Shown: positions 39,228 through 50,671 of the stretch, piece after piece | Layout of the letters: the number at the start of each line of letters is the position of its first letter | Numbering within the stretch: the first letter of the stretch is position 1 | Origin: Thalassobacterium sedimentorum | Lineage (GTDB): Bacteria > Verrucomicrobiota > Verrucomicrobiia > Opitutales > Coraliomargaritaceae | Direction: 5' to 3' | DNA length: 64,000 nt | Assembly (NCBI RefSeq): GCF_031127905.1 | Contig: NZ_JARXIC010000016.1 | Location: 39,091-103,090 of the forward strand | Program-made: the position numbers and the translations under genes | The notes under the pieces: generated by a model | Databases searched by the model: none | Seen by the model: the letters and a program-made list of their open reading frames with translations, nothing else | What the model was told of the DNA's origin: nothing

Positions 39228-40775
39228 ATGCTAGGAATCACACAGTCTGCAGCACTCGTCGGCGTCGACGCACACCTCGTACAAGTCGAAGTCAATACAG
39301 GCGAAGCAGGCGACCCTCGTTTCATCTTAGTCGGCCTGCCCGATACCGCCGTCAAGGAATCGCAAGACCGTGTGCTATCCGCCATGGCCAATAGTGGCTT
39401 TCGCACGCCAGCCACGCGCACCACCATCAACTTAGCCCCCGGCGGCCTGCGCAAAGAAGGCCCCGCCTACGACCTACCGATCGCTCTCGCCATCCTCGCC
39501 TCCATGAAAAAGTGCGAAGATGCCGAATTGGAAAACTTTCTCATCGCGGGCGAGCTCAGCCTCTCTGGCAAGACCCGCCCAGTCAAAGGCACGCTCGCCA
39601 TGGCGATGCTAGCCAAGCGCCTCGGCAAACGTGGATTGATCGTGCCGACGGAATCAGCCGATGAAGCGGCATTAGTCGACGACGTTGCCATCTACCCCGT
39701 CGCGAGCCTCGACGAAGCCGTGCGCTTCCTGAATCACGAGCACATCATTAAGCCCCTAGCAACAAACCAAAGCAGCTTTTTTCAAACGCCTCCAGAAAGC
39801 CAGCGCATCGACTTCTCCGAAGTCAAAGGGCAGCAGGCCGTGCGACGCGCCGTTGAGATCGCAGTCAGCGGCGGCCATAATCTGCTAATGATCGGAAGCC
39901 CAGGCTCTGGCAAAAGCATGATCGCCAAACGAATCCCGACCATCATGCCGCAGCCTCAGATCGATGAGTTTCTGGAAATCCTCAGCATTCAGTCCGCAGC
40001 AGGCACCACACTCTCCAGCGACAATCGCTACTTCCAACGTCCCTTCCGCTCGCCGCACCACACCATCAGCGATGTGGGCCTACTTGGCGGAGGCTCCATC
40101 CCTGGCCCCGGCGAGATTTCCTTAGCCCACAATGGCGTACTCTTTCTGGATGAGTTACCTGAGTTCAAACGCTCCGCACTCGAAGTGCTACGCCAACCTC
40201 TTGAGGATGGACAAGTCACCATCTCGCGCAGTGCGGGCAAGATCACACTCCCCTGTTCCGTCATGTTGGTAGCGGCAATGAATCCATGCCCATGCGGATA
40301 TTCCGGTGACAATTCTCGCGAGTGCCGATGCACGGTGCCTCAGATCCAACGCTACCGCTCAAAAATCAGCGGCCCCCTACTTGATCGTATAGACTTACAT
40401 ACCGAAGCCCCCGCATTACGGATCGAAGAGCTACGCAATTCGCAACCAGGCGAAAGCTCAGAAATGATGCGAGCCCGCTGCGAAGCCGCACGAGCCATAC
40501 AAAACGAGCGCTTCCAAGAAACACAGCTCGCATCAGATCGCTGTAATGCACGCATGTCACACTCACAAATCCGCAAGCACTGCACAATTGACAAAGAACA
40601 AGGTGATCTCTTGCAACAAGCGATGGAGCAACTCTCCCTGTCAGCCCGTGCCTACGATCGGATTCTCAAAGTGGCCCGCACCATCGCAGACCTTGCGAGC
40701 AGCGAACGCATTGAAACAGCCCATTTACTGGAGGCAATTCAGTACCGCAGTCTGGACCGGAACCTCTTTTATTAA
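39228..40775 (+). CDS. YifB/ComM-family Mg-chelatase-like AAA ATPase
   Basis: 515 aa, complete. N-terminal Lon-protease-like domain ([31 protein letters not shown]), then the AAA core with [19 protein letters not shown], Walker [17 protein letters not shown], sensor region [18 protein letters not shown] with four Cys (zinc), and the C-terminal Mg-chelatase piece ending [14 protein letters not shown]. ComM is a hexameric helicase for branch migration in natural transformation in Vibrio. Here competence is not shown, though type IV pilus ATPases lie 2 kb away. tRNA-Ser follows 67 bp downstream. Confidence 0.92.
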   Translation: MLGITQSAALVGVDAHLVQVEVNTGEAGDPRFILVGLPDTAVKESQDRVLSAMANSGFRTPATRTTINLAPGGLRKEGPAYDLPIALAILASMKKCEDAELENFLIAGELSLSGKTRPVKGTLAMAMLAKRLGKRGLIVPTESADEAALVDDVAIYPVASLDEAVRFLNHEHIIKPLATNQSSFFQTPPESQRIDFSEVKGQQAVRRAVEIAVSGGHNLLMIGSPGSGKSMIAKRIPTIMPQPQIDEFLEILSIQSAAGTTLSSDNRYFQRPFRSPHHTISDVGLLGGGSIPGPGEISLAHNGVLFLDELPEFKRSALEVLRQPLEDGQVTISRSAGKITLPCSVMLVAAMNPCPCGYSGDNSRECRCTVPQIQRYRSKISGPLLDRIDLHTEAPALRIEELRNSQPGESSEMMRARCEAARAIQNERFQETQLASDRCNARMSHSQIRKHCTIDKEQGDLLQQAMEQLSLSARAYDRILKVARTIADLASSERIETAHLLEAIQYRSLDRNLFY

Positions 40776-40842
40776 GTAAAAAACAAAATTACCGCTTGCA
40801 CTCAACCGAACTCGTATTCTAAACATACGCCTTCAAGCGCAT

Positions 40843-41246
<404 letters not shown>

Positions 41247-41879
41247 CTAAAAACCTTCCACACTCATGGGTGCTTTTTCCTGTAAGTCACTGGTGTTCAT
41301 CGCAGCCAGGCGTGTGTCAACCTCGGTATCGAAGAACATGATCGCATTCCCCCCCAATTTTTTAGCGCGTACTCGACCGTCATCTCGAACCATATCAAAT
41401 TCAAAGGCACTCACAACCTTAGCCTTTTCCTCCTTGCTAAGACGCTTCCAAAAAGAGCCTTCAGCATGCAGGGCTAACAAATGATTCAACTCAGGCTCAG
41501 TAATTGCCTGACTACGCTTGTAGACCTCAATCCTAGACTCCCCATTGACATAGATCACATGCAAATCCCATCCAGCCGCAATACGCTTTTCCTCCAGCTC
41601 TGAGGAAGCCGGACGTCGCCCATCAGCTGTCTTAAAGTATATTCTAATATCTGATGAGCTTGGCAAATAATCGAAATACTTCAGATAAGGCATCCCCTTG
41701 CGACGACTGCTTTCGATATCTTCATCGCGATAAACAATACCGCCCGACCCAAACAAGCGACGTTCAATCGACTCACGTCGCTCGCCGATTCGTGCATCCA
41801 CGGTCAATGGAAACAACGAAGTGATCATTAATCCCGCAAACACAGTCGCGAGTATTCCTATACGAATGGGGTATTTCAT
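41247..41879 (-). CDS. Exported or membrane-anchored protein of unknown function
   Basis: 210 aa from ATG 41879 (a longer frame starts at 41921). A hydrophobic N-terminal segment IGILATVFAGLMITSLFPL is either a signal peptide with cut near VDARIG or an anchor. The mature part (RRESIERRLFGSGGIVYRDE, GWDLHVIYVNGESRIEVYKR) looks soluble and mixed alpha/beta, without known motifs. It is divergent from the dGTPase gene with a 56-bp gap. No function assigned. Confidence 0.7.
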   Translation of the reverse strand: MKYPIRIGILATVFAGLMITSLFPLTVDARIGERRESIERRLFGSGGIVYRDEDIESSRRKGMPYLKYFDYLPSSSDIRIYFKTADGRRPASSELEEKRIAAGWDLHVIYVNGESRIEVYKRSQAITEPELNHLLALHAEGSFWKRLSKEEKAKVVSAFEFDMVRDDGRVRAKKLGGNAIMFFDTEVDTRLAAMNTSDLQEKAPMSVEGF

Positions 41880-41935
41880 TATTGAGATGACACTCTTAAA
41901 CGCGCTCACTCTATTAGACAAACAAATCCGTATGC

Positions 41936-43222
41936 ATGCAGAATAAATTTTACTCTCCTTTCGACCTCGAGCGCTTCCCCGAGACCGCCTCGCCTGCAGG
42001 CGACTATCGTAGCGCCTTTCAAATCGAGCGCGACCGCATCATTTTTTCTTACCCATTTCGACGCTTACAATCGAAGACACAGGTCTTTCAATCAGGCGAA
42101 TACGACTTTTACCGCACACGCCTGACCCACTCAATTGAGGTCGCCAAAGTGGGACGCTCCATCTGCGAATTCCTACTCGCTAGCTCAGAACGACTCAATC
42201 AAAGCTTTCACATCGACGCGGATTTGACGGAAGCCATATGCTTGGCACATGACTTGGGGCACCCGCCCTTCGGCCACATTGGCGAACGTAAGCTCAATCA
42301 CTTGATGTCCGCCCATGGCGGCTTCGAAGGCAATGGCCAAACGCTCCGCATTTTGACAGAGCTGATCTACGAGCGCCCTGGCCGAACAAAAGGGATCGCC
42401 CCGACACGGGCCTTTCTCGACGGTGTGATGAAATACAAAGCGACACAAAGCGACTGGATTAAACATGCTCAGCGCCCGCCGGAAAACCACTTCATTTATA
42501 ACGAGCAAGCACAGTGGCGCGATGTTGTCTTCGACCAGCAAGCCTACCCAAACGAGCTACAGACTCCCAAGGCTCTCAATAAATTCAAAAGCATCGAATG
42601 CCAAATAATGGACTGGGCTGATGATACGGCCTACTCACTCCACGACATCGTCGATGGCATTCACGCCCGCTACATTAATGTAGGCAGCTTAACAGATTGG
42701 GCCTCGCAGCAGACGCTGGATACAGCACAAAGCAAGCTGGTCGAAAAGCTCTGCGAAAAAATCAAAGCCAATAGCTATGAGCCCTACTTTGGCAGCCGAG
42801 TCGGCACCTTTGTTCATGCCTGTACCCTGAAGCCGCGCACAGGCTTTATGAGTGATCGCACCCAACGCTATGCCTTTGATCTGGAAATCGACCCAGTCGT
42901 CAAGGCCGAGAGTGTACTCTATAAATCCATAGCGCTTGATCTCATCTTCAAATCCACTCAATTGCAACAGATTGAGTTTAAAGGTGGTTACATTTTAGAA
43001 CGTTTATTCAGTGCACTCTGCGAGCATTGCGCAGATCCAACAAGCAAGGGGCTGAACCTGCTGCCCGCCTCAGTGCAGTCCTTACTAGATCATGAAGCCA
43101 CAGCCGCAGGACGCTATCGGCGACTCTGCGACTACACTGCAGGACTCACTGACGGCTTGGCGGTGCGCACCTACAAGCGGCTCTTTGATGCCGACTTCGG
43201 ATCGATTGCTGAAATACAATAG
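41936..43222 (+). CDS. dgt: dGTPase-family dNTP triphosphohydrolase
   Basis: 428 aa. N-terminal [20 protein letters not shown] and [22 protein letters not shown] give the first His of the HD site; [19 protein letters not shown] provides the HD pair, and the last Asp is in [18 protein letters not shown]. These are the metal ligands of this superfamily. The enzyme removes tripolyphosphate from dGTP or other dNTPs; some members protect from phages by lowering dNTP pools, but nothing here points to that. The next gene's chosen start is 164 bp downstream. Confidence 0.92.
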   Translation: MQNKFYSPFDLERFPETASPAGDYRSAFQIERDRIIFSYPFRRLQSKTQVFQSGEYDFYRTRLTHSIEVAKVGRSICEFLLASSERLNQSFHIDADLTEAICLAHDLGHPPFGHIGERKLNHLMSAHGGFEGNGQTLRILTELIYERPGRTKGIAPTRAFLDGVMKYKATQSDWIKHAQRPPENHFIYNEQAQWRDVVFDQQAYPNELQTPKALNKFKSIECQIMDWADDTAYSLHDIVDGIHARYINVGSLTDWASQQTLDTAQSKLVEKLCEKIKANSYEPYFGSRVGTFVHACTLKPRTGFMSDRTQRYAFDLEIDPVVKAESVLYKSIALDLIFKSTQLQQIEFKGGYILERLFSALCEHCADPTSKGLNLLPASVQSLLDHEATAAGRYRRLCDYTAGLTDGLAVRTYKRLFDADFGSIAEIQ

Positions 43223-43386
43223 ACTCAGTGCCGAGGGCAAAGTCAAAACAGACTAAGCATAAGCACAGCACGAAGGCGTGCATCACCTTCTTATTTCACC
43301 AGATACATCCAAATCACGGCAAGGTTCATTCTTGCACGCGAGCAGACCTCCCCTTATCTCTTCACGCTATAGTTATCTACAATCGC

Positions 43387-44496
43387 ATGGAATATAAGAC
43401 CCAAACTCTTCAGGAACTCGCAGACAAAAGTTCACTCGCCGCGACAAAAAATGCGCTCGTCGGAATCGACGGCTTCGTTGATGTTATCGTGCATCCAGTC
43501 GACCAACGCTCGGGCCCCGGAGATCAATTTCAGGCGATAGCCACTATTACAGACTTTGCCAAACGCATCGGCTCAGCCGCAGGCAAGAGCGCGAATATAG
43601 AGATGGCCCCTATCGTCGAGAAACTGGGCGGCAACGGTCCCATTATGGCCAATGCGCAATTCGCCCATGGCTTAAATGTTCACTACCTAGGCGCCCTGGG
43701 CAAGCCCGCCATCCACCAAGTCTTTAGCGATTTCGCGAAAAAAACCAAAGCCATTTCCATCGCCGACCCAGGCGTCACACATGCGGCAGAGTTTAATGAT
43801 GGCAAAATTATGTTTGGTACCATGGCAAGCCTGGATGAAATCACCTACGAGCGGCTCTGTGAACTCCCGGGCGAAGACAAACTGATTGAAGTATTCGACC
43901 AGTCCGACCTGATCGCAATGGTCAACTGGACCATGATCCCCTTTCTCACAGATGTATTTAACAGCTTCCTTAAAAAAGTGCTGCCTAGCTGCTCAAAGAA
44001 CAGGGAGCGCACCTTCTTCTTCGACCTTGCTGACCCCGAAAAACGCTCCGAGGCCGATCTACTCGAAGTGCTCGACGTGTTTTCTAAGTTTGAAGCATTC
44101 GGTAAAGTCATTCTCGGCCTCAACCTACGGGAAGCTGAGCAGGTCGATGCACTACTAGGCTTTGCACCGCTGAACAATACCCCCGAAAACCTACAAAGTA
44201 TGGCTGCTCGCATACGTGAGAAACTTCAGTTAAACACTGTTGTAATTCATCCAGTTGCAGATGCAGCCTGCGCCACCCCCGAAGGCACCGCTTACGCCGC
44301 AGGTCCCTATTGCGAGAAACCTAAAATCACCACAGGCGCTGGCGACCACTTTAATTCTGGCTTCGTCACTGCCCGTCTGATCGGGCTGACGCCCGAGGCG
44401 GCCCTCACGGTTGCCGTCGCCACATCTGGCTTCTACGTGCGCACAGCTGTCAGCCCCACACTTTCAGATCTCTCAGATTTCATCGCCACTTGGTAA
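43387..44496 (+). CDS. PfkB-family carbohydrate kinase
   Basis: 369 aa from ATG 43387. The frame starts at 43228, but those 53 residues (MPRAKSKQTKHKHST) are not family-like. VGIDGFVDVIVHPV opens the fold, KLGGNGPIMANAQ is the sugar-binding Gly pair region, and KITTGAGDHFNSGF has the catalytic Asp and anion hole of PfkB kinases. A stretch VNWTMIPFLTDVFNSF is typical for a subgroup with unknown substrate. The gene is joined to tmk with zero spacing (TAA directly followed by ATG), so translation is likely coupled. Confidence 0.85.
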   Translation: MEYKTQTLQELADKSSLAATKNALVGIDGFVDVIVHPVDQRSGPGDQFQAIATITDFAKRIGSAAGKSANIEMAPIVEKLGGNGPIMANAQFAHGLNVHYLGALGKPAIHQVFSDFAKKTKAISIADPGVTHAAEFNDGKIMFGTMASLDEITYERLCELPGEDKLIEVFDQSDLIAMVNWTMIPFLTDVFNSFLKKVLPSCSKNRERTFFFDLADPEKRSEADLLEVLDVFSKFEAFGKVILGLNLREAEQVDALLGFAPLNNTPENLQSMAARIREKLQLNTVVIHPVADAACATPEGTAYAAGPYCEKPKITTGAGDHFNSGFVTARLIGLTPEAALTVAVATSGFYVRTAVSPTLSDLSDFIATW

Positions 44497-45123
44497 ATGG
44501 CTGGGTTATTCATTACATTCGAAGGCGGCGAAGGCAGCGGCAAGTCGACTCAAATCGCCGCTCTTAAAGCTCGGCTGCAGGCCGCTAAACGCAGCGTCAC
44601 CCAAACTCGAGAGCCCGGTGGCACAGCACTTGGCGAAGCCATTCGCGAGCTATTGCAACACGATGACGCCGGGCAAGGTATGTCTGCTGAGGCAGAGCTG
44701 TTGCTCTTCGCTGCCAGCCGCGCGCAGCATGTTCGTGAATTAATCGAGCCTGCGCTCGCCACCGACCAGATCGTCATTTGCGATCGTTTTCTAGATTCCA
44801 CCACTGTCTACCAAGGTGTCGCCAGGGCAATCGATCCACACTCTGTCGCCACGATCAACGAATTTGCAGTCGGCCCAATGCTGCCGAACCTCACCCTGCT
44901 GATCGACCTGCCACCAGAGATCGGTCTAGCTCGCGCACACAAACGCAGCGGTGGGCAACTCGACCGCATGGAACAAGAGAGTATCAAATTTTTCCACGCA
45001 GTTCGACAGGGCTATCTAAGTCTGGCCGCAGCGCATCCCGAACGCTTCCATGTATTAGATGGAAACCAGAGTATTCAGAGCTTGGAGGAACAAATTTGGG
45101 CGATCGTCGCCCCTCACCTTTAA
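44497..45123 (+). CDS. tmk: Thymidylate kinase
   Basis: 208 aa. P-loop FEGGEGSGKSTQIAAL, then TREPGGTALGEAIRELL (TRxPGGT), ICDRFLDSTTVYQGVAR (DRY-like, here DRF) and LIDLPPEIGLARAHKR. These identify dTMP kinase, which makes dTDP for DNA synthesis. No LID Arg-rich anomaly is evident. It directly follows the PfkB kinase gene. A REP-like hairpin (45167-45185) lies downstream before the MalY-type gene. Confidence 0.95.
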   Translation: MAGLFITFEGGEGSGKSTQIAALKARLQAAKRSVTQTREPGGTALGEAIRELLQHDDAGQGMSAEAELLLFAASRAQHVRELIEPALATDQIVICDRFLDSTTVYQGVARAIDPHSVATINEFAVGPMLPNLTLLIDLPPEIGLARAHKRSGGQLDRMEQESIKFFHAVRQGYLSLAAAHPERFHVLDGNQSIQSLEEQIWAIVAPHL

Positions 45124-45166
45124 TCTCGCAGTAAACAGCTAATAGCTTGTTGCTTGCCCTAACTCC

Positions 45167-45185
45167 GACAAGCTGGAAGCTTGTC
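45167..45185. repeat. REP-like hairpin GACAAGCT-GGA-AGCTTGTC
   Basis: 8-bp perfect stem with a GGA triloop between tmk and the MalY-type gene. Its reverse complement GTGACAAGCTT shares GTGACAAG with the repeats at 5252-5270, 63710-63720 and 63890-63908. The T-run needed for a terminator is missing. Confidence 0.75.
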
Positions 45186-45197
45186 ACTACACTTATC

Positions 45198-46361
45198 ATG
45201 ACTCAAGCAATGTACAATTTCGACACCTGCCCCGACCGCAATCACTATGGTAGCCTCAAGTGGGATAAGTATCAAGGACGCCAAATTCTTCCACTATGGG
45301 TCGCCGACATGGATTTCACCTCTGCTCCCGAAATCCTCGCTGCACTACAAACACGCCTCGACCACGGCATTTTTGGCTACACCATTCCCCATGATGCACC
45401 TGTCGAAGCCGTGCTCAACTACCTGGAGAGGCAACATGATTACAGCGCTAAGGCTGGCTGGCTCAACTTCCTGCCAGGTCTAGTGCCTGCCATTAATCTC
45501 TGCTGCCACGCCTTCACTGAGCCCGGTGACTCCGTCATGACAGCCACCCCGGTCTATCCGCCCTTTCTCACCGCACCCGATTACGCCGAGCGTGAACTTA
45601 TCAAAGTTCCACTATGCTTGAATACCGACGACCAATGGACCCTCGACATCGAAGCAATGGAAGCCGCGGTGCGCCCCAACACTAAAATATTCGTACTTTG
45701 CAGCCCACACAACCCTGTCGGCCGCGTGTATACAAAGGAAGAACTCACCTCCATTGCGGACTTCTGCGAGCGGCACGAACTGATCCTCATCTCCGACGAG
45801 ATCCACTGTGACCTCGTCTTCGACGAAGACGCCCAACACATCGCAACTGCCACGCTGAATGAAAGCATCGCACAACGTACGGTCACCCTAATGGCACCCA
45901 GTAAGACCTATAACTTACCCGGACTTGCCTGCGCCTTCTCCGTTATCGAAAATCCGAAACTGCGCGCTCAATTTCAAAAAACAATTCGAGGTATCATCAC
46001 CGAAGTCAATTGCTTCGGATATGCCGGCATCACCGCAGCCTATAATCATGGTGAGCCATGGCGCCAAGCACTACTCAAGTATTTACAAAACAACTACACG
46101 CTCATTTACGACTTCATTAAGGACGAACTACCGGATATCACCTTCCGCCCGATGGAGTCGACTTATCTGGCTTGGCTTGATGTGAGTCGGCTCGGCCTCA
46201 AGGACCCAGTTGGACACTTCGAAAAACATGGAGTCGGCCTCAGCGATGGCACTCCTTTCGACGGGGCACAACATTTACGCCTAAACTTCGGCTGCCCACG
46301 TAAGCGATTGGAAGAAGGACTCGCTCTTATCGCCAAAGCTGCTCGCGCAAATGAAGCTTAA
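45198..46361 (+). CDS. MalY/PatB-family PLP-dependent aminotransferase or C-S lyase
   Basis: 387 aa from ATG 45198. The fold-type I core shows NHYGSLKWDKYQGR, LPLWVADMDF, FGYTIPHDAP, LCSPHNPVGRVYTKEEL and ISDEIHCDLVFDED, with the PLP Lys in MAPSKTYNLPGLACAF. WVADMDF is a hallmark of the MalY/PatB group, many of which are cystathionine beta-lyases, which would fit the metH at 59.7 kb as methionine pathway. The substrate is not proved. It has no close operon partner. Confidence 0.9.
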   Translation: MTQAMYNFDTCPDRNHYGSLKWDKYQGRQILPLWVADMDFTSAPEILAALQTRLDHGIFGYTIPHDAPVEAVLNYLERQHDYSAKAGWLNFLPGLVPAINLCCHAFTEPGDSVMTATPVYPPFLTAPDYAERELIKVPLCLNTDDQWTLDIEAMEAAVRPNTKIFVLCSPHNPVGRVYTKEELTSIADFCERHELILISDEIHCDLVFDEDAQHIATATLNESIAQRTVTLMAPSKTYNLPGLACAFSVIENPKLRAQFQKTIRGIITEVNCFGYAGITAAYNHGEPWRQALLKYLQNNYTLIYDFIKDELPDITFRPMESTYLAWLDVSRLGLKDPVGHFEKHGVGLSDGTPFDGAQHLRLNFGCPRKRLEEGLALIAKAARANEA

Positions 46362-46421
46362 GCAGTGTCAGAGTCACTGCCGCACTTAGGGCTTAGCTGC
46401 TGCCCACTTCCCTTCTCAAAT

Positions 46422-48053
46422 TTAAGTAAGACACCAGATGCCAAATGAAACTGAAGGCAGAGTTAGCACGCTCGCGTCTGCCTCAAACTTTAGTTCTCCT
46501 ACTCCCATAACAAGCTCCGCTCGCTCCAAATTCACAATCGAAGTGCTCAGAGATACGCTAGCAATTTGAGCCGTTGGATTAATTGCAACAATTACCCGCT
46601 GCTCCTGGTTCGAACGGAGATAGACATAGGGCACCTGCCCTGGCTCGGCGAAAAGCGTACGATAGTCCGCCTCATTTCCCAAAGCAGGCATTGCCCGGCG
46701 CAAAGCAATAAGCTGTCTGACACAATGCAGTAATGAGTCTGGTTGACTCATTTGCGTCGCCACATCCGGCCTGTCGGCTCGTTCCTCCAGCGGAAGATAA
46801 AAAGCGCTCTGCGCTGCCTCCGAAAAGCCTGCCTGCTCCGACGCATCCCATTGCATCGGCGTGCGCACCATAGTACGAATGTAGCCCCCCTCCTTCGAGG
46901 GTAGCCCCTGAACTCCTTTCATCCCGATTTCATCACCATAGTAAATTGTCGGTATACCAGGCATCGTCAGCAAGAAAGCGTAGGCGACCTTCAAATCCTC
47001 CGCGTCACGGCCATCAGCAAGTCGAGGCGCCACATCGTGATTACCAGTCGGCAGACTCACAAAGCCTTTTCCTCTAGAACCTGCGTATTCACGTTCAAAA
47101 ACGTCTACAAACTCACGAATATTACCGCGCCCCGAGCGATCAAAGAAACTACATCCGTATGGATTCAGACTAAAACTAAAGCCCCACTGCTTACGAAAGA
47201 GCGAAGTGTAAGCCGATGTTCCGAAATGAATCATAAAATCCATATGAAAGCCGGCTTGAATGGCCTCAGCAGGCTTCCCCCATTCCGCCAGAAGCACCGC
47301 ATCAGGAAAATCAATATCCATCCATGCCCTCACCTCTGCCCACAACTCATGCATCGCCGCTTGATTCCCCCCACCTTTGATCAAGGAATGCGCCATATCT
47401 ACGCGGAAGCCATCACAGCCCTGCTCTAACCAAAATCTCATCAGCCGATTGAGCTCCGCACGCACAGCAGTCGGACCTGGTGCATGCGTGGCTTGTTGCC
47501 AACTACAGTTTGGATCAGGATGCGCATAACCATAGTTCAACGCAGGTTGGTGCGAAAAAAAGTTGATCGCATGCGCCCCCTCACGCTCGACATCACCCGC
47601 AATCATACGCAAGTCAGTTTCCCCCAACGTAAGCACGGAATCCGTCCAAATATAATAATCGGAATACTCATTACGCTCATGTTTGGCCGATGCCTGAAAC
47701 CAAGGGTGCAACTCAGCCGTGTGCCCGGGAACTAAATCAAGCACTACCCGCATGCCACGGCGATGCGCTTCCTCAAACAGACGAATGACATCTTCCATGC
47801 ACCCGTAGCGCTCCGCCACCGCATAATGGTCAGTTACATCATAACCCGCGTCGCGAAAAGGTGATGCATAAAAAGGGTTCAACCACACCGTGTCGCAACC
47901 TAGACTGCGAATGTAATCCAATTTTTCAATCACACCTGGCAGATCACCAATACCATCCCCATTACTGTCGCGAAACGATTGTGGGTACACTTCATAAAAG
48001 ATCGCATCCTTGAGCCAGCGGGGATAGTGAGGATTCTCGAGTTCTGTAGACAT
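46422..48053 (-). CDS. GH13 alpha-glucosidase/alpha-amylase-family enzyme
   Basis: 543 aa. The (beta/alpha)8 barrel motifs are complete: DAIFYEVYPQSFRDSNGDGI (calcium-type loop), VVLDLVPGHTAELHPWF, GCDGFRVDMAHSLIKGG with the nucleophile Asp, VLLAEWGKPAEA with the acid/base Glu, and LPTGNHDVAPRL with the transition-state Asp. A short C-terminal beta domain ends at FGIWCLT. No signal peptide, so it is cytoplasmic, acting on imported maltodextrin or a similar glucoside. Linkage specificity cannot be read. Confidence 0.9.
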   Translation of the reverse strand: MSTELENPHYPRWLKDAIFYEVYPQSFRDSNGDGIGDLPGVIEKLDYIRSLGCDTVWLNPFYASPFRDAGYDVTDHYAVAERYGCMEDVIRLFEEAHRRGMRVVLDLVPGHTAELHPWFQASAKHERNEYSDYYIWTDSVLTLGETDLRMIAGDVEREGAHAINFFSHQPALNYGYAHPDPNCSWQQATHAPGPTAVRAELNRLMRFWLEQGCDGFRVDMAHSLIKGGGNQAAMHELWAEVRAWMDIDFPDAVLLAEWGKPAEAIQAGFHMDFMIHFGTSAYTSLFRKQWGFSFSLNPYGCSFFDRSGRGNIREFVDVFEREYAGSRGKGFVSLPTGNHDVAPRLADGRDAEDLKVAYAFLLTMPGIPTIYYGDEIGMKGVQGLPSKEGGYIRTMVRTPMQWDASEQAGFSEAAQSAFYLPLEERADRPDVATQMSQPDSLLHCVRQLIALRRAMPALGNEADYRTLFAEPGQVPYVYLRSNQEQRVIVAINPTAQIASVSLSTSIVNLERAELVMGVGELKFEADASVLTLPSVSFGIWCLT

Positions 48054-48114
48054 AGTAGATTCAATAAGTGTTCATTGCATGAGCCGGTTCCTTCTAATAT
48101 CATATCAATTCAGT

Positions 48115-48130
48115 CACTCGCTTGAGTGAG
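48115..48130. repeat. Hairpin TCACTC-GCTT-GAGTGA upstream of the GH13 gene
   Basis: Perfect 6-bp inverted repeat with a 4-base loop, 61 bp before the GH13 start. It could be an operator or an intergenic palindrome. The rest of 48054-48282 shows no gene. Confidence 0.4.
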
Positions 48131-48282
48131 AATACATGATAACGAAACGCGTGAAACTGCTCGCAAAAACTAGCAATCGAATACACGAAAAACTCAATGC
48201 AATTATGCGCAATTACTCAAGTAACTACAAATATATTGCTGACTACTGGCAAATGGAAGGGAACGACTAAGCTACGGCCCCC

Positions 48283-49059
48283 TTAAGAGAGCCCGCGTTC
48301 ACTAGCGTGAACGAAACTCAAAAAGGTCTTAACGATCTCGCTCTCGACAGACATTTCCGCGCTAAGCTTTTCAGCTGCCTGACGACGATTAAGCCCTTCT
48401 TTATAGAACATTTTAAAAACACGCCGCACCAGATTAATATCCTCCGGAGTGAATCCAGCACGTTCCAGGCCGACTTTATTAGTCGTGCGCACCATTGCAG
48501 GACTACCATCGGCTATCATGTAAGGCGGCACATCTTGCACAACTTTCGAGGCCGCGCCTACCATTGCATAATCGCCGACACGACAGAACTGATGTAGACC
48601 TGCCCCCCAGCCAACGTTAACATGATCGCCAAGCTGGACATGCCCTCCCAACGCAGCATGGCTACTCATCACAAGATGATTTCCCACAATGCACTCATGC
48701 GCAATGTGGCTGTAAGCGAGCACTAGATTATTATCGCCCACAATGGTATCCGTCCCCTCAGTGGTCGCACAATGTACAGTCGTAAACTCTCGAAAGACGT
48801 TACCGCGACCGATTTTTAGCCCAGGGCAGCCTCCGCGATATTTAAGATCGTGCGTTTTACCGCCGACATAGGCGTATGGATGCACTTCATTATCGTTTCC
48901 CATCGTGGTGGCACCATCCACCGTCGCGTGATGCATCACCACTGTGCCCTTTGCGATTGTAACTTGGGGACCGATATAAGCGTAGGCTCCCACACGGACC
49001 CCCTCTTCCAGCTCAGCACCAGGTTCGATAATTGCGGTCGGATGAATGTCCGTGGCCAT
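48283..49059 (-). CDS. lpxA: Acyl-ACP:UDP-GlcNAc O-acyltransferase
   Basis: 258 aa, standard size. Left-handed beta-helix hexapeptide repeats run through the first 180 residues ([20 protein letters not shown]); the catalytic His is in [12 protein letters not shown], and [15 protein letters not shown] with [20 protein letters not shown] forms the C-terminal helical part. It makes the first acylation step of lipid A. It is 17 bp after lpxC-fabZ on the same strand, in the usual lipid A operon order. Confidence 0.96.
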   Translation of the reverse strand: MATDIHPTAIIEPGAELEEGVRVGAYAYIGPQVTIAKGTVVMHHATVDGATTMGNDNEVHPYAYVGGKTHDLKYRGGCPGLKIGRGNVFREFTTVHCATTEGTDTIVGDNNLVLAYSHIAHECIVGNHLVMSSHAALGGHVQLGDHVNVGWGAGLHQFCRVGDYAMVGAASKVVQDVPPYMIADGSPAMVRTTNKVGLERAGFTPEDINLVRRVFKMFYKEGLNRRQAAEKLSAEMSVESEIVKTFLSFVHASERGLS

Positions 49060-49076
49060 AGATCTATGAGTTAAGG

Positions 49077-50417
49077 TTAATCTGTGGCATCAGCCAACAT
49101 GAACATGAGTTCCGCACTAGACACGACCTTACCACCGACCGTGCACTGCCCCGTGGCAGTCGCGATTTTATTACCGCGAATTTTGATCAATTTCACACGA
49201 ATCTCGATCGAATCGCCTGGCTCGACGGCTTGACGAAATTTAACCTTATCCACGCTCATAAAGAAGGCAATTTTGTTCTCTCCGACGGGCAGCTTACGTA
49301 GCAGCAACACACCAGCAGCCTGTGCCATCGCCTCGACTTGCAGCACTCCTGGCATTACTGGCCGGCCTGGGTAATGCCCCTGAAAATATGGCTCATTAAT
49401 CGTCACATTCTTGAGCGCGACTAATTCGTCTTCACTAACAATCTCGATCACACGATCAATCATCACAAAAGGATAGCGATGGGGCAAAATATCGAGCACA
49501 CGCCGAATATCCATAACCGTTTCTGCAGCATCGACCGAGACTAACTTTTTTTTGCGCTCCTCCTTCTTCTGTTTGGCGCCTTTAATCTTCTCCAACAGCT
49601 TCTTGCGTAGTACCTTTGACAGTTCTGCATTCAACGCATGTCCGGGGCGCACTCCAACGATATGTGCCTTGATCGGCATCCCAACGAGGGTAATATCCCC
49701 GATAATGTCCAGCATCTTGTGGCGCACAAACTCGTCCTTAAAGCGCAGTGGCTCCTTAGAAACAATCTTATCGCCTTTGATCACGATCGCACTGTCGAGA
49801 CTTCCTCCCTTGATCTTGCCGAGCTTGAGCAATTCCTCAATGTCTTCGTAAATAGTAAATGTGCGCGCAGGCGCAACTTGCGCGATATATGTCTCCGGGT
49901 CGATATCCAAGCTCAGATGCTGAGTATGAATACCACGATCGTCCGCTGAAGTGCAGGTGATACGAAAACCATTGTGCGGCAGAGCGATAATCGATGAATT
50001 CCCCCGTGTGACTGAAATCGGCTCTTCGAGCTCGAAGTATTCACGCTCCGCATCTTGCTCCACAGGCTCGGCCTGCTGGATGAGATTCACAAAATGCTTA
50101 GCAGAACCGTCAAGAATAGGAGGCTCACTAGCATCCATTTCGATAATCACGTTATCGACCCCGCAACCACTTAGTGCACTCAGTACGTGCTCAATGGTAT
50201 GTACTTTGGCATGTCCATCGGCGATCGTAGTGCTGCGCACCAGATCATCAACCAGATCGATCAGCGGCTTGAGCTCAGGCTTGCCAAATAAGTCGATGCG
50301 GCGAAAGACCACTCCAGAGTTCTCTGGCGCTGGCTTCAAGGTCAGATTAACCTCTTCGCCAGTGTGTAGCGATTTGCCCTTGATGGAAACTTCCCTCAGT
50401 ATGGTGCGTTGTTTCAT
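49077..50417 (-). CDS. Bifunctional LpxC deacetylase / FabZ dehydratase
   Basis: 446 aa from ATG 50417. Residues 1-280 are Lpx[38 protein letters not shown] with one zinc His, and [18 protein letters not shown] with the second His and the Asp. A basic linker ([14 protein letters not shown]) leads to FabZ from about 296: [14 protein letters not shown] with catalytic His and [20 protein letters not shown] with Glu. The fusion is known from Bacteroidetes and several PVC bacteria. It couples UDP-acyl-GlcNAc deacetylation to production of the acyl-ACP pool. It precedes lpxA. Confidence 0.96.
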   Translation of the reverse strand: MKQRTILREVSIKGKSLHTGEEVNLTLKPAPENSGVVFRRIDLFGKPELKPLIDLVDDLVRSTTIADGHAKVHTIEHVLSALSGCGVDNVIIEMDASEPPILDGSAKHFVNLIQQAEPVEQDAEREYFELEEPISVTRGNSSIIALPHNGFRITCTSADDRGIHTQHLSLDIDPETYIAQVAPARTFTIYEDIEELLKLGKIKGGSLDSAIVIKGDKIVSKEPLRFKDEFVRHKMLDIIGDITLVGMPIKAHIVGVRPGHALNAELSKVLRKKLLEKIKGAKQKKEERKKKLVSVDAAETVMDIRRVLDILPHRYPFVMIDRVIEIVSEDELVALKNVTINEPYFQGHYPGRPVMPGVLQVEAMAQAAGVLLLRKLPVGENKIAFFMSVDKVKFRQAVEPGDSIEIRVKLIKIRGNKIATATGQCTVGGKVVSSAELMFMLADATD

Positions 50418-50671
50418 AAAAAATGGATTATTCGAAATGCGGAGCTGCAAAGCCGCTCAACTGTAAAAAACGTGCGAGCCTAGTCTCGGTGACAATTATG
50501 TAAAGCATGGGTTTTCTCTAGCTGAGGACTCCAGAACCCACGACACAAACACACGGCAGGCCTCACTCGAACAGGATTCACAGCCAAGCGCCCAAAGTTG
50601 CTAGAAGTCAGATCGCGAATCGAGTGATGCTCCAAATAGTCACCAGCGGTATTGCTTCACCCGCAGCGCCC

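Noticed and set aside
43228..43386. N-terminal extension of the PfkB kinase frame
   Set aside because: The 53 residues are Lys/His/Thr-rich without family similarity; ATG 43387 directly precedes the conserved fold.
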